NCBI GenBank assembly: GCA_963693285.1
Contig: OY848928.1
Span: 2,418,501-2,482,500 of the forward strand
From: Xestospongia muta
Taxonomy: Eukaryota > Porifera > Demospongiae > Haplosclerida > Petrosiidae
Length of the DNA stretch: 64,000 nt
Direction of reading: 5' to 3'
In this document: positions 1 through 12,189 of the stretch, piece by piece
How the letters are laid out: each line of letters begins with the position of its first letter
Numbering within the stretch: position 1 is the first letter of the stretch
The notes under the pieces: model-generated
What the model was told of the DNA's origin: nothing
Databases searched by the model: none
What the model saw: the letters and a program-made list of their open reading frames with translations, nothing else
Made by a program: the position numbers and the translations under genes

Positions 1-2194
1 TTTTTTTACCTTTAAAAAAGCTCTAAACTCTTTATTTTAGAGTTTTAACCTATTTAGACTACTTTATTAGTATATTTAAGACAGATAAACTTACTAAACT
101 CTTTAGATCAGCTTATTTAACCAGTTTTCACAGTTAATTTCTAATCTTTTTACCTTTAAAAAAGTTCTAAACTCTTTATTTTAGAGTTTTAACCTATTTA
201 GACTACTTTATTAGTATATTTATGACAGATAAACTTACTAAACTCTTTAGATCAGGTTATTTAACCAGTTTTCACAGTTAATTTCTAATCTTTTTTACCT
301 TTAAAAAAGCTCTAAACTCTTTATTTTAGAGTTTTAACCTATTTAGACTACTTTATTAGTATAGTTAAGACAGATAAACTTACTAAACTCTTTAGATCAG
401 CTTATTTAACCAGTTTTCACCGTTATTTTTTCTAATCTTTTTCAACTTTGAAAAAGCTCTAAACTCTTTATTTTAGAGTTTTAACCTATTTAGACTACTT
501 TATTAGTATATTTAAGACAGATAAACTTACTAAACTCTTTAGATCAGCTTATTTAACCAGTTTTCACAGTTAATTTCTAATTTTTTTAACTTTTAGAAAG
601 CTCTAAACTCTTTATTTTAGAGTTTTAACCTATTTAGACTACTTTATTAGTATATTTAAGACACATAAAACTTACTAAACTCTTAAATCAGCTTATTTAA
701 CCAGTTTTCACAGTTAATTTCTAATTTTTTTTACCTTTAAAAAAGCTCTAAACTCTTTATTTTAGAGTTTTAACCTATTTAGACTACTTTATTAGTATAT
801 TTAAGACAGGTAAACTTACTAAACTCTTTAGATCAGCTTATTTAACCAGTTTTCACAGTTAATTTCTAATCTTTTTCAACTTTAAAAAAGCTCTAAACTC
901 TTTATTTTAGAGTTTTAACCTATTTAGACTACTTTATTAGTATATTTAAGAGAGATAAACTTACTAAACTCTTTAGATCAGTTTATTTAACCAGTTTTCA
1001 CAGTTACTTTCTAATCTTTTTTACCTTTAAAAAAGCTCTAAACTCTTTATTTTAGAGTTTTAACCTATTTAGACTACTTTATTAGTATATTTAAGACAGA
1101 TAAACTTACTAAACTCTTTAGATCAGCTTATTTAACCAGTTTTCACAGTTAATTTCTAATCTTTTTCAACTTTTAAAAAGCTCTAAACTCTTTATTTTAG
1201 AGTTTTAACCTATTTAGACTACTTTATTAGTATATTTAAGACAGATAAACTTACTAAACTCTTTAGATCAGCTTATTTAACCAGTTTTCACAGTTAATTT
1301 CTAATCATTTTGAACTTTCAAAAAGCTCTAAACTCTTTATTTTAGAGTTTTAACCTATTTAGACTACTTTATTAGTATATTTAAGAGAGATAAACTTACT
1401 AAACTCTTTAGATCAGCTTATTTAACCAGTTTTCACAGTTAATTTCTAATCTTTTTCAACTTTTAAAAAGCTCTAAACTCTTTATTTTAGAGTTTTAACC
1501 TATTTAGACTACTTTATTAGTATATTTAAGACAGATAAACTTACTAAACTCTTTAGATCAGCTTATTTAACCAGTTTTCACAGTTAATTTCTAATCATTT
1601 TGAACTTTCAAAAAGCTCTAAACTCTTTATTTTAGAGTTTTAACCTATTTAGACTACTTTATTAGTATATTTAAGACAGATAAACTTACTAAACTCTTTA
1701 GATCAGCTTATTTAACCAGTTTTCACAGTTGATTTCTAATCATTTTTAACTTTCAAAAAGCTCTAAACTCTTTATTTTAGAGTTTTAACCTATTTAGACT
1801 ACTTTATTAGTATATTTAAGACAGATAAACTTACTAAACTCTTTAGATCAACTTGTTTAACCAGTTTTCACAGTTAATTTCTAATTTTTTTTACCTTTAA
1901 AAAAGCTCTAAACTCTTTATTTTAGAGTTTTAACCTATTTAGACTACTTTATTAGTATATTAAAGACAGATAAACTTACTAAACTATTTAGATCAATTTA
2001 TTTAACCAGTTTTCAGAGTTAATTTCTGTTCTTTTTTACCTTTAAAAAAGCTCTAAACTCTTTATTTTAGAGTTTTAACCTATTTAGACTACTTTATTAG
2101 TATATTTAAGACACATAAACTTACTAAACTCTTTAGATCAGCTTATTTAACCAGTTTTCACAGTTAATTTCCAATCTTTTTTAACTTTCAAAAA

Positions 2195-2254
2195 GCTCTA
2201 AACTCTTTATTTTAGAGTTTTAACCTATTTAGACTACTTTATTAGTATATTTAA
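2195..2254 (+). repeat. Conserved block of the monomer (positions 1-60)
   Basis: Across the roughly 440 copies this 60-bp part, from GCTCTAAACTC through TTAACCTATTTAGAC to TAGTATATTTAA, is almost always identical. The few recurrent changes are TTTAGATTTTTAACC (loss of the G of TTTAGAG), CTACCTTATT or CTACGTTATT for CTACTTTATT, AACCCCTTT for AACCTATTT, TATATTAAAG, and CTCTAAAATC. Most indels and substitutions lie elsewhere in the monomer. Uneven conservation of this kind has been described in satellites where part of the monomer binds a protein; here that is only an inference. A window-wide column-by-column alignment would give the actual conservation profile. Confidence 0.75.
2196..2220. other. 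Overlapping dyad symmetries in the monomer
   Basis: Two interleaved inverted repeats sit at the start of the monomer. CTCTAAA (2,196-2,202) pairs with TTTAGAG (2,211-2,217) across an 8-nt loop. AAACTCT (2,200-2,206) pairs with AGAGTTT (2,214-2,220) across a 7-nt loop. Both cannot form at once. They recur in nearly every monomer, so the array carries several hundred short hairpin-forming sites. The recurrent variant TTTAGATTTTT breaks both, and the CTCTAAAATC variant breaks the second. Short dyads are common in satellites that lack a CENP-B box and have been proposed to form non-B DNA; function here is unproven. Confidence 0.8.
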
Positions 2255-2297
2255 GACAGATAAACTTACTAAACTCTTTAGATCAGCTTATTTAACC
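2198..2297 (+). repeat. Internal half-monomer repeat (~72 bp)
   Basis: CTAAACTCTTTA occurs at 2,198-2,209 and again at 2,269-2,280, a 71-bp spacing. TTTAACC occurs at 2,219-2,225 and again at 2,291-2,297, a 72-bp spacing. The two pairs are collinear and split the 145-bp monomer almost in half. The sequence between the shared blocks aligns only weakly, so if the monomer arose as a dimer of a ~72-bp ancestor, the halves have diverged a great deal. Chance similarity in AT-rich DNA is the main alternative, although a 12-bp identity at half-monomer spacing argues against it. Confidence 0.5.
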
Positions 2298-2317
2298 AGT
2301 TTTCACAGTTAATTTCT

Positions 2318-2339
2318 AATCTTTTTTAACTTTTAGAAA
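2318..2339 (+). repeat. Variable T-tract/A-tract linker (positions 124-145)
   Basis: This is the hypervariable part of the monomer. Here it reads as a T run, AACTTTTAG and an A run. Other classes in the window include TTTACCTTTAAAAAAG, TTCAACTTTCAAAAAG, TTCAACTTTTAAAAAG, TTCAACTTTGAAAAAG, ATTTTTAACTTTCAAAAAG, ATTTTGAACTTTC and TTTTAACATTC. Most length changes between 144- and 146-bp monomers come from the T run. The T and A runs lie roughly one helical turn apart, an arrangement expected to curve DNA. The classes are inherited in blocks and are the most useful markers for the higher-order repeats. Confidence 0.8.
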
Positions 2340-3537
2340 GCTCTAAACTCTTTATTTTAGAGTTTTAACCTATTTAGACTACTTTATTAGTATATTTAAG
2401 ACACATAAACTTACTAAACTCTTTAGATCAGCTTATTTAACCAGTTTTCACAGTTAATTTCTAATCTTTTTTAACTTTTAGAAAGCTCTAAACTCTTTAT
2501 TTTAGAGTTTTAACCTATTTAGACTACTTTATTAGTATATTTAAGACACATAAACTTACTAAACTCTTTAGATCAGCTTATTTAACCAGTTTTCACAGTT
2601 AATTTCTAATCTTTTTTAACATCAAAAAGCTCTAAACTCTTTATTTTAGATTTTTAACCTATTTAGACTACTTTATTAGTATATTTAAGACAGATAAACT
2701 TACTAAACTATTTAGATCAGCTTATTTAACCAGTTTTCACAGTTAATTTCCAATCTTTTTTAACTTTAAAAAAGCTCTAAACTCTTTATTTTAGAGTTTT
2801 AACCTATTTAGACTACCTTATTAGTATATTTAAGACAGATAAACTTACTAAACTCTTTAGATCGGCTTATTTAACCAGTTTTCACAGTTAATTTCCAATC
2901 TTTTTAACTTTTAGAAAGCTCTAAACTCTTTATTTTAGAGTTTTAACCTATTTAGACTACTTTATTAGTATATTTAAGACACATAAAACTTACTAAACTC
3001 TTAAATCAGCTTATTTAACCAGTTTTCACAGTTAATTTCTAATTTTTTTACCTTTAAAAAAGCTCTAAACTCTTTATTTTAGAGTTTTAACCTATTTAGA
3101 CTACTTTATTAGTATATTTAAGACAGATAAACTTACTAAACTCTTTAGATCAGCTTATTTAACCAGTTTTCACAGTTAATTTCTAAAATTTTTTAACTTT
3201 TAGAAAGCTCTAAACTCTTTATTTTAGAGTTTTAACCTATTTAGACTACTTTATTAGTATATTTAAGACAGATAAACTTACTAAACTCTTAAATCAGCTC
3301 ATTTAACCAGTTTTCACAGTTAATTTCTAATTTTTTTTACCTTTAAAAAAGCTCTAAACTCTTTATTTTAGAGTTTTAACCTATTTAGACTACTTTATTA
3401 GTATATTTAAGACAGATAAACTTACTAAACTCTTTAGATCAGCTTATTTAACCAGTTTTCACAGTTAATTTCTAATCTTTTTTAACTTTCAAAAAGCTCT
3501 AAACTCTTTATTTTAGAGTTTTAACCTATTTAGACTA

Positions 3538-3600
3538 CGTTATTAGTATATTTAAGACAGATAAACTTACTAAACTCTTTAGAACAGCTTATTTAACCCG
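3538..3600 (+). repeat. CpG-bearing marker monomer
   Basis: This monomer combines CTACGTTATT, TTTAGAACAGC and TTTAACCCGTTTTC, giving CpG sites in a satellite whose consensus has none. The same combination occurs near 20,640-20,700, 26,572-26,632, 42,947-43,007 and 49,167-49,227, and in the inverted arm near 55,016-55,085, 59,075-59,140 and 60,815-60,880. It is followed by the AAAGTCTTT monomer and then by a recurring series of linker classes. It therefore marks the same position in each higher-order unit and on both arms of the inversion. Confidence 0.85.
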
Positions 3601-4780
3601 TTTTCACAGTTAATTTCTAATCTTTTTTAACTTTCAAAAAGCTCTAAACTCTTTATTTTAGAGTTTTAACCTATTTAGACTACTTTATTAGTATATTTAA
3701 GACAGATAAACTTACTAAAGTCTTTAGATCAGCTTATTTAACCAGTTTTCACAGTTAATTTCTAATCTTTTTTACCTTTAAAAAAGCTCTAAACTCTTTA
3801 TTTTAGAGTTTTAACCTATTTAGACTACTTTATTAGTATATTTAAGACAGATAAACTTACTAAATTCTTTAGATCAGCTTATTTAACCAGTTTTCACAGT
3901 TAATTTCTAATCTTTTTCAACTTTTAAAAAGCTCTAAAATCTTTATTTTAGAGTTTTAACCTATTTAGACTACTTTATTAGTATATTTAAGACAGATAAA
4001 CTTACTAAACTCTTTAGATCAGCTTATTTAACCAGTTTTCACAGTTAATTTCTAATCATTTTTAACTTTCAAAAAGCTCTAAACTCTTTATTTTAGAGTT
4101 TTAACCTATTTAGACTACTTTATTAGTATATTTAAGACAGATAAACTTACTAAACTCTTTAGATCAGCTTATTTAACCAGTTTTCACAGTTAATTCTTAA
4201 TCTTTTTCAACTTTGAAAAAGCTCTAAACTCTTTATTTTAGAGTTTTAACCTATTTAGACTACTTTATTAGTATATTTAAGACAGATAAACTTACTAAAC
4301 TCTTTAGATCAGTTTATTTAACCAGTTTTCACAGTTAATTTCTAATCTTTTTTACCTTTAAAAAAGCTCTAACCTCTTTATTTTAGAGTTTTAACCTATT
4401 TAGACTACTTTATTAGTATATTTAAGACAGATAAACTTACTAAACTCTTTAGATCAGCTTATTTAACCAGTTTTCACAGTTAATTTCTAATCTTTTTCAA
4501 CTTTCAAAAAGCTCTAAACTCTTTATTTTAGAGTTTTAACCTATTTAGACTACTTTATTAGTATATTTAGGACAGATAAACTTACTAAACTCATTAGATC
4601 AGCTTATTTAACCAGTTTTCACAGTTAATTTCTAATTTTTTTTAACTTTTAGAAAGCTCTAAATTCTTTATTTTAGAGTTTTAACCTATTTAGACTACTT
4701 TATTAGTATATTTAAGACAGATAAACTTATTAAACTCTTAAATCAGCTTATTTAACCAGTTTTCACAGTTAATTTTTAAC

Positions 4781-7700
4781 TTTTTTTACCTTTAAAAAAG
4801 CTCTAAACTCTTTATTTTAGAGTTTTAACCTATTTAGACTACTTTATTAGTATATTTAAGACAGATAAACTTACTAAACTCTTTAGATCAGCTTATTTAA
4901 CCAGTTTTCACAGTTAATTTCTAATCTTTTTACCTTTAAAAAAGTTCTAAACTCTTTATTTTAGAGTTTTAACCTATTTAGACTACTTTATTAGTATATT
5001 TATGACAGATAAACTTACTAAACTCTTTAGATCAGGTTATTTAACCAGTTTTCACAGTTAATTTCTAATCTTTTTTACCTTTAAAAAAGCTCTAAACTCT
5101 TTATTTTAGAGTTTTAACCTATTTAGACTACTTTATTAGTATAGTTAAGACAGATAAACTTACTAAACTCTTTAGATCAGCTTATTTAACCAGTTTTCAC
5201 CGTTATTTTTTCTAATCTTTTTCAACTTTGAAAAAGCTCTAAACTCTTTATTTTAGAGTTTTAACCTATTTAGACTACTTTATTAGTATATTTAAGACAG
5301 ATAAACTTACTAAACTCTTTAGATCAGCTTATTTAACCAGTTTTCACAGTTAATTTCTAATTTTTTTAACTTTTAGAAAGCTCTAAACTCTTTATTTTAG
5401 AGTTTTAACCTATTTAGACTACTTTATTAGTATATTTAAGACACATAAAACTTACTAAACTCTTAAATCAGCTTATTTAACCAGTTTTCACAGTTAATTT
5501 CTAATTTTTTTTACCTTTAAAAAAGCTCTAAACTCTTTATTTTAGAGTTTTAACCTATTTAGACTACTTTATTAGTATATTTAAGACAGGTAAACTTACT
5601 AAACTCTTTAGATCAGCTTATTTAACCAGTTTTCACAGTTAATTTCTAATCTTTTTCAACTTTAAAAAAGCTCTAAACTCTTTATTTTAGAGTTTTAACC
5701 TATTTAGACTACTTTATTAGTATATTTAAGAGAGATAAACTTACTAAACTCTTTAGATCAGTTTATTTAACCAGTTTTCACAGTTACTTTCTAATCTTTT
5801 TTACCTTTAAAAAAGCTCTAAACTCTTTATTTTAGAGTTTTAACCTATTTAGACTACTTTATTAGTATATTTAAGACAGATAAACTTACTAAACTCTTTA
5901 GATCAGCTTATTTAACCAGTTTTCACAGTTAATTTCTAATCTTTTTCAACTTTTAAAAAGCTCTAAACTCTTTATTTTAGAGTTTTAACCTATTTAGACT
6001 ACTTTATTAGTATATTTAAGACAGATAAACTTACTAAACTCTTTAGATCAGCTTATTTAACCAGTTTTCACAGTTAATTTCTAATCATTTTGAACTTTCA
6101 AAAAGCTCTAAACTCTTTATTTTAGAGTTTTAACCTATTTAGACTACTTTATTAGTATATTTAAGAGAGATAAACTTACTAAACTCTTTAGATCAGCTTA
6201 TTTAACCAGTTTTCACAGTTAATTTCTAATCTTTTTCAACTTTTAAAAAGCTCTAAACTCTTTATTTTAGAGTTTTAACCTATTTAGACTACTTTATTAG
6301 TATATTTAAGACAGATAAACTTACTAAACTCTTTAGATCAGCTTATTTAACCAGTTTTCACAGTTAATTTCTAATCATTTTGAACTTTCAAAAAGCTCTA
6401 AACTCTTTATTTTAGAGTTTTAACCTATTTAGACTACTTTATTAGTATATTTAAGACAGATAAACTTACTAAACTCTTTAGATCAGCTTATTTAACCAGT
6501 TTTCACAGTTGATTTCTAATCATTTTTAACTTTCAAAAAGCTCTAAACTCTTTATTTTAGAGTTTTAACCTATTTAGACTACTTTATTAGTATATTTAAG
6601 ACAGATAAACTTACTAAACTCTTTAGATCAACTTGTTTAACCAGTTTTCACAGTTAATTTCTAATTTTTTTTACCTTTAAAAAAGCTCTAAACTCTTTAT
6701 TTTAGAGTTTTAACCTATTTAGACTACTTTATTAGTATATTAAAGACAGATAAACTTACTAAACTATTTAGATCAATTTATTTAACCAGTTTTCAGAGTT
6801 AATTTCTGTTCTTTTTTACCTTTAAAAAAGCTCTAAACTCTTTATTTTAGAGTTTTAACCTATTTAGACTACTTTATTAGTATATTTAAGACACATAAAC
6901 TTACTAAACTCTTTAGATCAGCTTATTTAACCAGTTTTCACAGTTAATTTCCAATCTTTTTTAACTTTCAAAAAGCTCTAAACTCTTTATTTTAGAGTTT
7001 TAACCTATTTAGACTACTTTATTAGTATATTTAAGACAGATAAACTTACTAAACTCTTTAGATCAGCTTATTTAACCAGTTTTCACAGTTAATTTCTAAT
7101 CTTTTTTAACTTTTAGAAAGCTCTAAACTCTTTATTTTAGAGTTTTAACCTATTTAGACTACTTTATTAGTATATTTAAGACACATAAACTTACTAAACT
7201 CTTTAGATCAGCTTATTTAACCAGTTTTCACAGTTAATTTCTAATCTTTTTTAACTTTTAGAAAGCTCTAAACTCTTTATTTTAGAGTTTTAACCTATTT
7301 AGACTACTTTATTAGTATATTTAAGACACATAAACTTACTAAACTCTTTAGATCAGCTTATTTAACCAGTTTTCACAGTTAATTTCTAATCTTTTTTAAC
7401 ATCAAAAAGCTCTAAACTCTTTATTTTAGATTTTTAACCTATTTAGACTACTTTATTAGTATATTTAAGACAGATAAACTTACTAAACTATTTAGATCAG
7501 CTTATTTAACCAGTTTTCACAGTTAATTTCCAATCTTTTTTAACTTTAAAAAAGCTCTAAACTCTTTATTTTAGAGTTTTAACCTATTTAGACTACCTTA
7601 TTAGTATATTTAAGACAGATAAACTTACTAAACTCTTTAGATCGGCTTATTTAACCAGTTTTCACAGTTAATTTCCAATCTTTTTAACTTTTAGAAAGCT

Positions 7701-7895
7701 CTAAACTCTTTATTTTAGAGTTTTAACCTATTTAGACTACTTTATTAGTATATTTAAGACACATAAAACTTACTAAACTCTTAAATCAGCTTATTTAACC
7801 AGTTTTCACAGTTAATTTCTAATTTTTTTACCTTTAAAAAAGCTCTAAACTCTTTATTTTAGAGTTTTAACCTATTTAGACTACTTTATTAGTAT
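4781..7895 (+). repeat. 33-monomer direct repeat, right copy
   Basis: Second copy of the segment at 1-3,115, offset 4,780 bp. The two copies are so alike that the duplication must be recent compared with the divergence between neighbouring monomers. Between them, 3,116-4,780 holds monomers of other classes, including the CpG-bearing marker monomer ending at 3,599 (TTTAACCCG) and the AAATTCTTT monomer near 4,671. The part from about 5,652 onward also belongs to the 23-kb unit A, so the two duplications overlap. Confidence 0.92.
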
Positions 7896-10800
7896 ATTTA
7901 AGACAGGTAAACTTACTAAACTCTTTAGATCAGCTTATTTAACCAGTTTTCACAGTTAATTTCTAATCTTTTTCAACTTTAAAAAAGCTCTAAACTCTTT
8001 ATTTTAGAGTTTTAACCTATTTAGACTACTTTATTAGTATATTTAAGACAGATAAACTTACTAAAGTCTTTAGATCAGCTTATTTAACCAGTTTTCACAG
8101 TTAATTCCTAATCTTTTTCAACTTTCAAAAAGCTCTAAACTCTTTATTTTAGAGTTTTAACCTATTTAGACTACTTTATTAGTATATTTAAGAGAGATAA
8201 ACTTACTAAACTCTTTAGATCAGTTTATTTAACCAGTTTTCACAGTTACTTTCTAATCTTTTTTACCTTTAAAAAAGCTCTAAACTCTTTATTTTAGAGT
8301 TTTAACCTATTTAGACTACTTTATTAGTATATTTAAGACAGATAAACTTACTAAACTCTTTAGATCAGCTTATTTAACCAGTTTTCACAGTTAATTTCTA
8401 ATCTTTTTCAACTTTTAAAAAGCTCTAAACTCTTTATTTTAGAGTTTTAACCTATTTAGACTACTTTATTAGTATATTTAAGACAGATAAACTTACTAAA
8501 CTCTTTAGATCAGCTTATTTAACCAGTTTTCACAGTTAATTTCTAATCATTTTTAACTTTCAAAAAGCTCTAAACTCTTTATTTTAGAGTTTTAACCTAT
8601 TTAGACTACTTTATTAGTATATTTAAGACAGATAAACTTACTAAACTCTTTAGATCAGCTTATTTAACCAGTTTTCACAGTTGATTTCTAATCATTTTTA
8701 ACTTTCAAAAAGCTCTAAACTCTTTATTTTAGAGTTTTAACCTATTTAGACTACTTTATTAGTATATTTAAGACAGATAAACTTACTAAACTCTTTAGAT
8801 CAACTTGTTTAACCAGTTTTCACAGTTAATTTCTAATTTTTTTTACCTTTAAAAAAGCTCTAAACTCTTTATTTTAGAGTTTTAACCTATTTAGACTACT
8901 TTATTAGTATATTAAAGACAGATAAACTTACTAAACTATTTAGATCAATTTATTTAACCAGTTTTCAGAGTTAATTTCTGTTCTTTTTTACCTTTAAAAA
9001 AGCTCTAAACTCTTTATTTTAGAGTTTTAACCTATTTAGACTACTTTATTAGTATATTTAAGATAGATAAACTTACTAAACTCTTTAGATCAGCTTATTT
9101 AACCAGTTTTCACAGTTAATTTCCAATCTTTTTTAACTTTCAAAAAGCTCTAAACTCTTTATTTTAGAGTTTTAACCTATTTAGACTACTTTATTAGTAT
9201 ATTTAAGACAGATAAACTTACTAAACTCTTTAGATCAGCTTATTTAACCAGTTTTCACAGTTAATTTCTAATCTTTTTTAACTTTTAGAAAGCTCTAAAC
9301 TCTTTATTTTAGAGTTTTAACCTATTTAGACTACTTTATTAGTATATTTAAGACACATAAACTTACTAAACTCTTTAGATCAGCTTATTTAACCAGTTTT
9401 CACAGTTAATTTCTAATCTTTTTTAACTTTTAGAAAGCTCTAAACTCTTTATTTTAGAGTTTTAACCTATTTAGACTACTTTATTAGTATATTTAAGACA
9501 CATAAACTTACTAAACTCTTTAGATCAGCTTATTTAACCAGTTTTCACAGTTAATTTCTAATCTTTTTTAACTTTCAAAAAGTTCTAAACTCTTTATTTT
9601 AGATTTTTAACCTATTTAGACTACTTTATTAGTATATTTAAGAGAGATAAACTTACTAAACTATTTAGATCAGCTTATTTAACCAGTTTTCACAGTTAAT
9701 TTCCAATCTTTTTTAACTTTCAAAAAGCTCTAAACTCTTTATTTTAGAGTTTTAACCTATTTAGACTACCTTATTAGTATATTTAAGACAGATAAACTTA
9801 CTAAACTCTTTAGATCGGCTTATTTAACCAGTTTTCACAGTTAATTTCCAATCTTTTTAACTTTTAGAAAGCTCTAAACTCTTTATTTTAGAGTTTTAAC
9901 CTATTTAGACTACTTTATTAGTATATTTAAGACACATAAAACTTACTAAACTCTTAAATCAGCTTATTTAACCAGTTTTCACAGTTAATTTCTAATTTTT
10001 TTTACCTTTAAAAAAGCTCTAAACTCTTTATTTTAGAGTTTTAACCTATTTAGACTACTTTATTAGTATATTTAAGACAGGTAAACTTACTAAACTCTTT
10101 AGATCAGCTTATTTAACCAGTTTTCACAGTTAATTCCTAATCTTTTTCAACTTTCAAAAAGCTCTAAACTCTTTATTTTAGAGTTTTAACCTATTTAGAC
10201 TACTTTATTAGTATATTTAAGAGAGATAAACTTACTAAACTCTTTAGATCAGTTTATTTAACCAGTTTTCACAGTTACTTTCTAATTTTTTTTACCTTTA
10301 AAAAAGCTCTAAACTCTTTATTTTAGAGTTTTAACCTATTTAGACTACTTTATTAGTATATTAAAGACAGATAAACTTACTAAACTATTTAGATCAATTT
10401 ATTTAACCAGTTTTCAGAGTTAATTTCTGTTCTTTTTTACCTTTAAAAAAGCTCTAAACTCTTTATTTTAGAGTTTTAACCTATTTAGACTACTTTATTA
10501 GTATATTTAAGATAGATAAACTTACTAAACTCTTTAGATCAGCTTATTTAACCAGTTTTCACAGTTAATTTCCAATCTTTTTTAACTTTCAAAAAGCTCT
10601 AAACTCTTTATTTTAGAGTTTTAACCTATTTAGACTACTTTATTAGTATATTTAAGACAGATAAACTTACTAAACTCTTTAGATCAGCTTATTTAACCAG
10701 TTTTCACAGTTAATTTCTAATCTTTTTTAACTTTTAGAAAGCTCTAAACTCTTTATTTTAGAGTTTTAACCTATTTAGACTACTTTATTAGTATATTTAA

Positions 10801-12189
10801 GACACATAAACTTACTAAACTCTTTAGATCAGCTTATTTAACCAGTTTTCACAGTTAATTTCTAATCTTTTTTAACTTTTAGAAAGCTCTAAACTCTTTA
10901 TTTTAGAGTTTTAACCTATTTAGACTACTTTATTAGTATATTTAAGACACATAAACTTACTAAACTCTTTAGATCAGCTTATTTAACCAGTTTTCACAGT
11001 TAATTTCTAATCTTTTTTAACTTTCAAAAAGCTCTAAACTCTTTATTTTAGATTTTTAACCTATTTAGACTACTTTATTAGTATATTTAAGACAGATAAA
11101 CTTACTAAACTATTTAGATCAGCTTATTTAACCAGTTTTCACAGTTAATTTCCAATCTTTTTTAACTTTCAAAAAGCTCTAAACTCTTTATTTTAGAGTT
11201 TTAACCTATTTAGACTACCTTATTAGTATATTTAAGACAGATAAACTTACTAAACTCTTTAGATCGGCTTATTTAACCAGTTTTCACAGTTAATTTCCAA
11301 TCTTTTTAACTTTTAGAAAGCTCTAAACTCTTTATTTTAGAGTTTTAACCTATTTAGACTACTTTATTAGTATATTTATGACACATAAAACTTACTAAAC
11401 TCTTAAATCAGCTTATTTAACCAGTTTTCACAGTTAATTTCTAATTTTTTTTACCTTTAAAAAAGCTCTAAACTCTTTATTTTAGAGTTTTAACCTATTT
11501 AGACTACTTTATTAGTATATTTAAGACAGATAAACTTACTAAACTCTTTAGATCAGCTTATTTAACCAGTTTTCACAGTTAATTTCTAATCTTTTTCAAC
11601 TTTAAAAAAGCTCTAAACTCTTTATTTTAGAGTTTTAACCTATTTAGACTACTTTATTAGTATATTTAAGACAGATAAACTTACTAAAGTCTTTAGATCA
11701 GCTTATTTAACCAGTTTTCACAGTTAATTCCTAATCTTTTTCAACTTTCAAAAAGCTCTAAACTCTTTATTTTAGAGTTTTAACCTATTTAGACTACTTT
11801 ATTAGTATATTTAAGAGAGATAAACTTACTAAACTCTTTAGATCAGTTTATTTAACCAGTTTTCACAGTTACTTTCTAATCTTTTTTACCTTTAAAAAAG
11901 CTCTAAACTCTTTATTTTAGAGTTTTAACCTATTTAGACTACTTTATTAGTATATTTAAGACAGATAAACTTACTAAACTCTTTAGATCAGCTTATTTAA
12001 CCAGTTTTCACAGTTAATTTCTAATCTTTTTCAACTTTTAAAAAGCTCTAAACTCTTTATTTTAGAGTTTTAACCTATTTAGACTACTTTATTAGTATAT
12101 TTAAGACAGATAAACTTACTAAACTCTTTAGATCAGCTTATTTAACCAGTTTTCACAGTTAATTTCTAATCATTTTTAACTTTCAAAAA

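Larger units (their letters stand above)
2195..2339 (+). repeat. Reference 145-bp monomer
   Basis: A clean example chosen as the phase reference, with position 1 at the G of GCTCTAAACTC. Positions 1-60 hold the near-invariant block. Positions 61-70 (GACAGATAAA) are a variable hinge, seen elsewhere as GAGAG, GACAC, GATAG or GACAGG. Positions 71-104 carry a second copy of CTAAACTCTTTA and the GATCAGCTTATTTAACCA stretch, with variants ACTTGTTT, GTTTATTT, ATTTATTT and CGGCTT. Positions 105-123 carry TTTTCACAGTTAATTTCT, with variants GTTACTTT, GTTGATTT, CAGAGTT, CACCGTT, TTCC and CTGTT. Positions 124-145 are the T-run/A-run linker. These variant classes identify individual monomers across the array and reveal the larger repeats. 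Confidence 0.95.
1..3115 (+). repeat. 33-monomer direct repeat, left copy
   Basis: This segment recurs at an offset of exactly 4,780 bp (33 monomers). Private variants are matched: AAAGTTCTAAAC at about 161 and 4,941, TTTATGACAG at about 220 and 5,000, CACCGTTATTTTTTC at 419 and 5,199, ATAGTTAAGAC at about 362 and 5,142, and CTGTT at 2,026 and 6,806. I found no difference in the stretches compared. The match ends near 3,120, where GACAGATAA here becomes GACAGGTAA at 7,901. The copy probably begins left of this window, since base 1 already matches base 4,781. Confidence 0.92.

Noticed and set aside
2196..2220. Rho-independent terminator or regulatory hairpin
   Set aside because: The stem is only 7 bp, AT-rich and present in every monomer. 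No gene is nearby and the DNA looks eukaryotic.
3590..3610. CENP-B box
   Set aside because: Read on the reverse strand, the AACCCG variant gives A-A-CGGG, which resembles the right half of the box, but the TTCG half is absent at the required spacing. The TTTCGATC variant also lacks a following CGGG.
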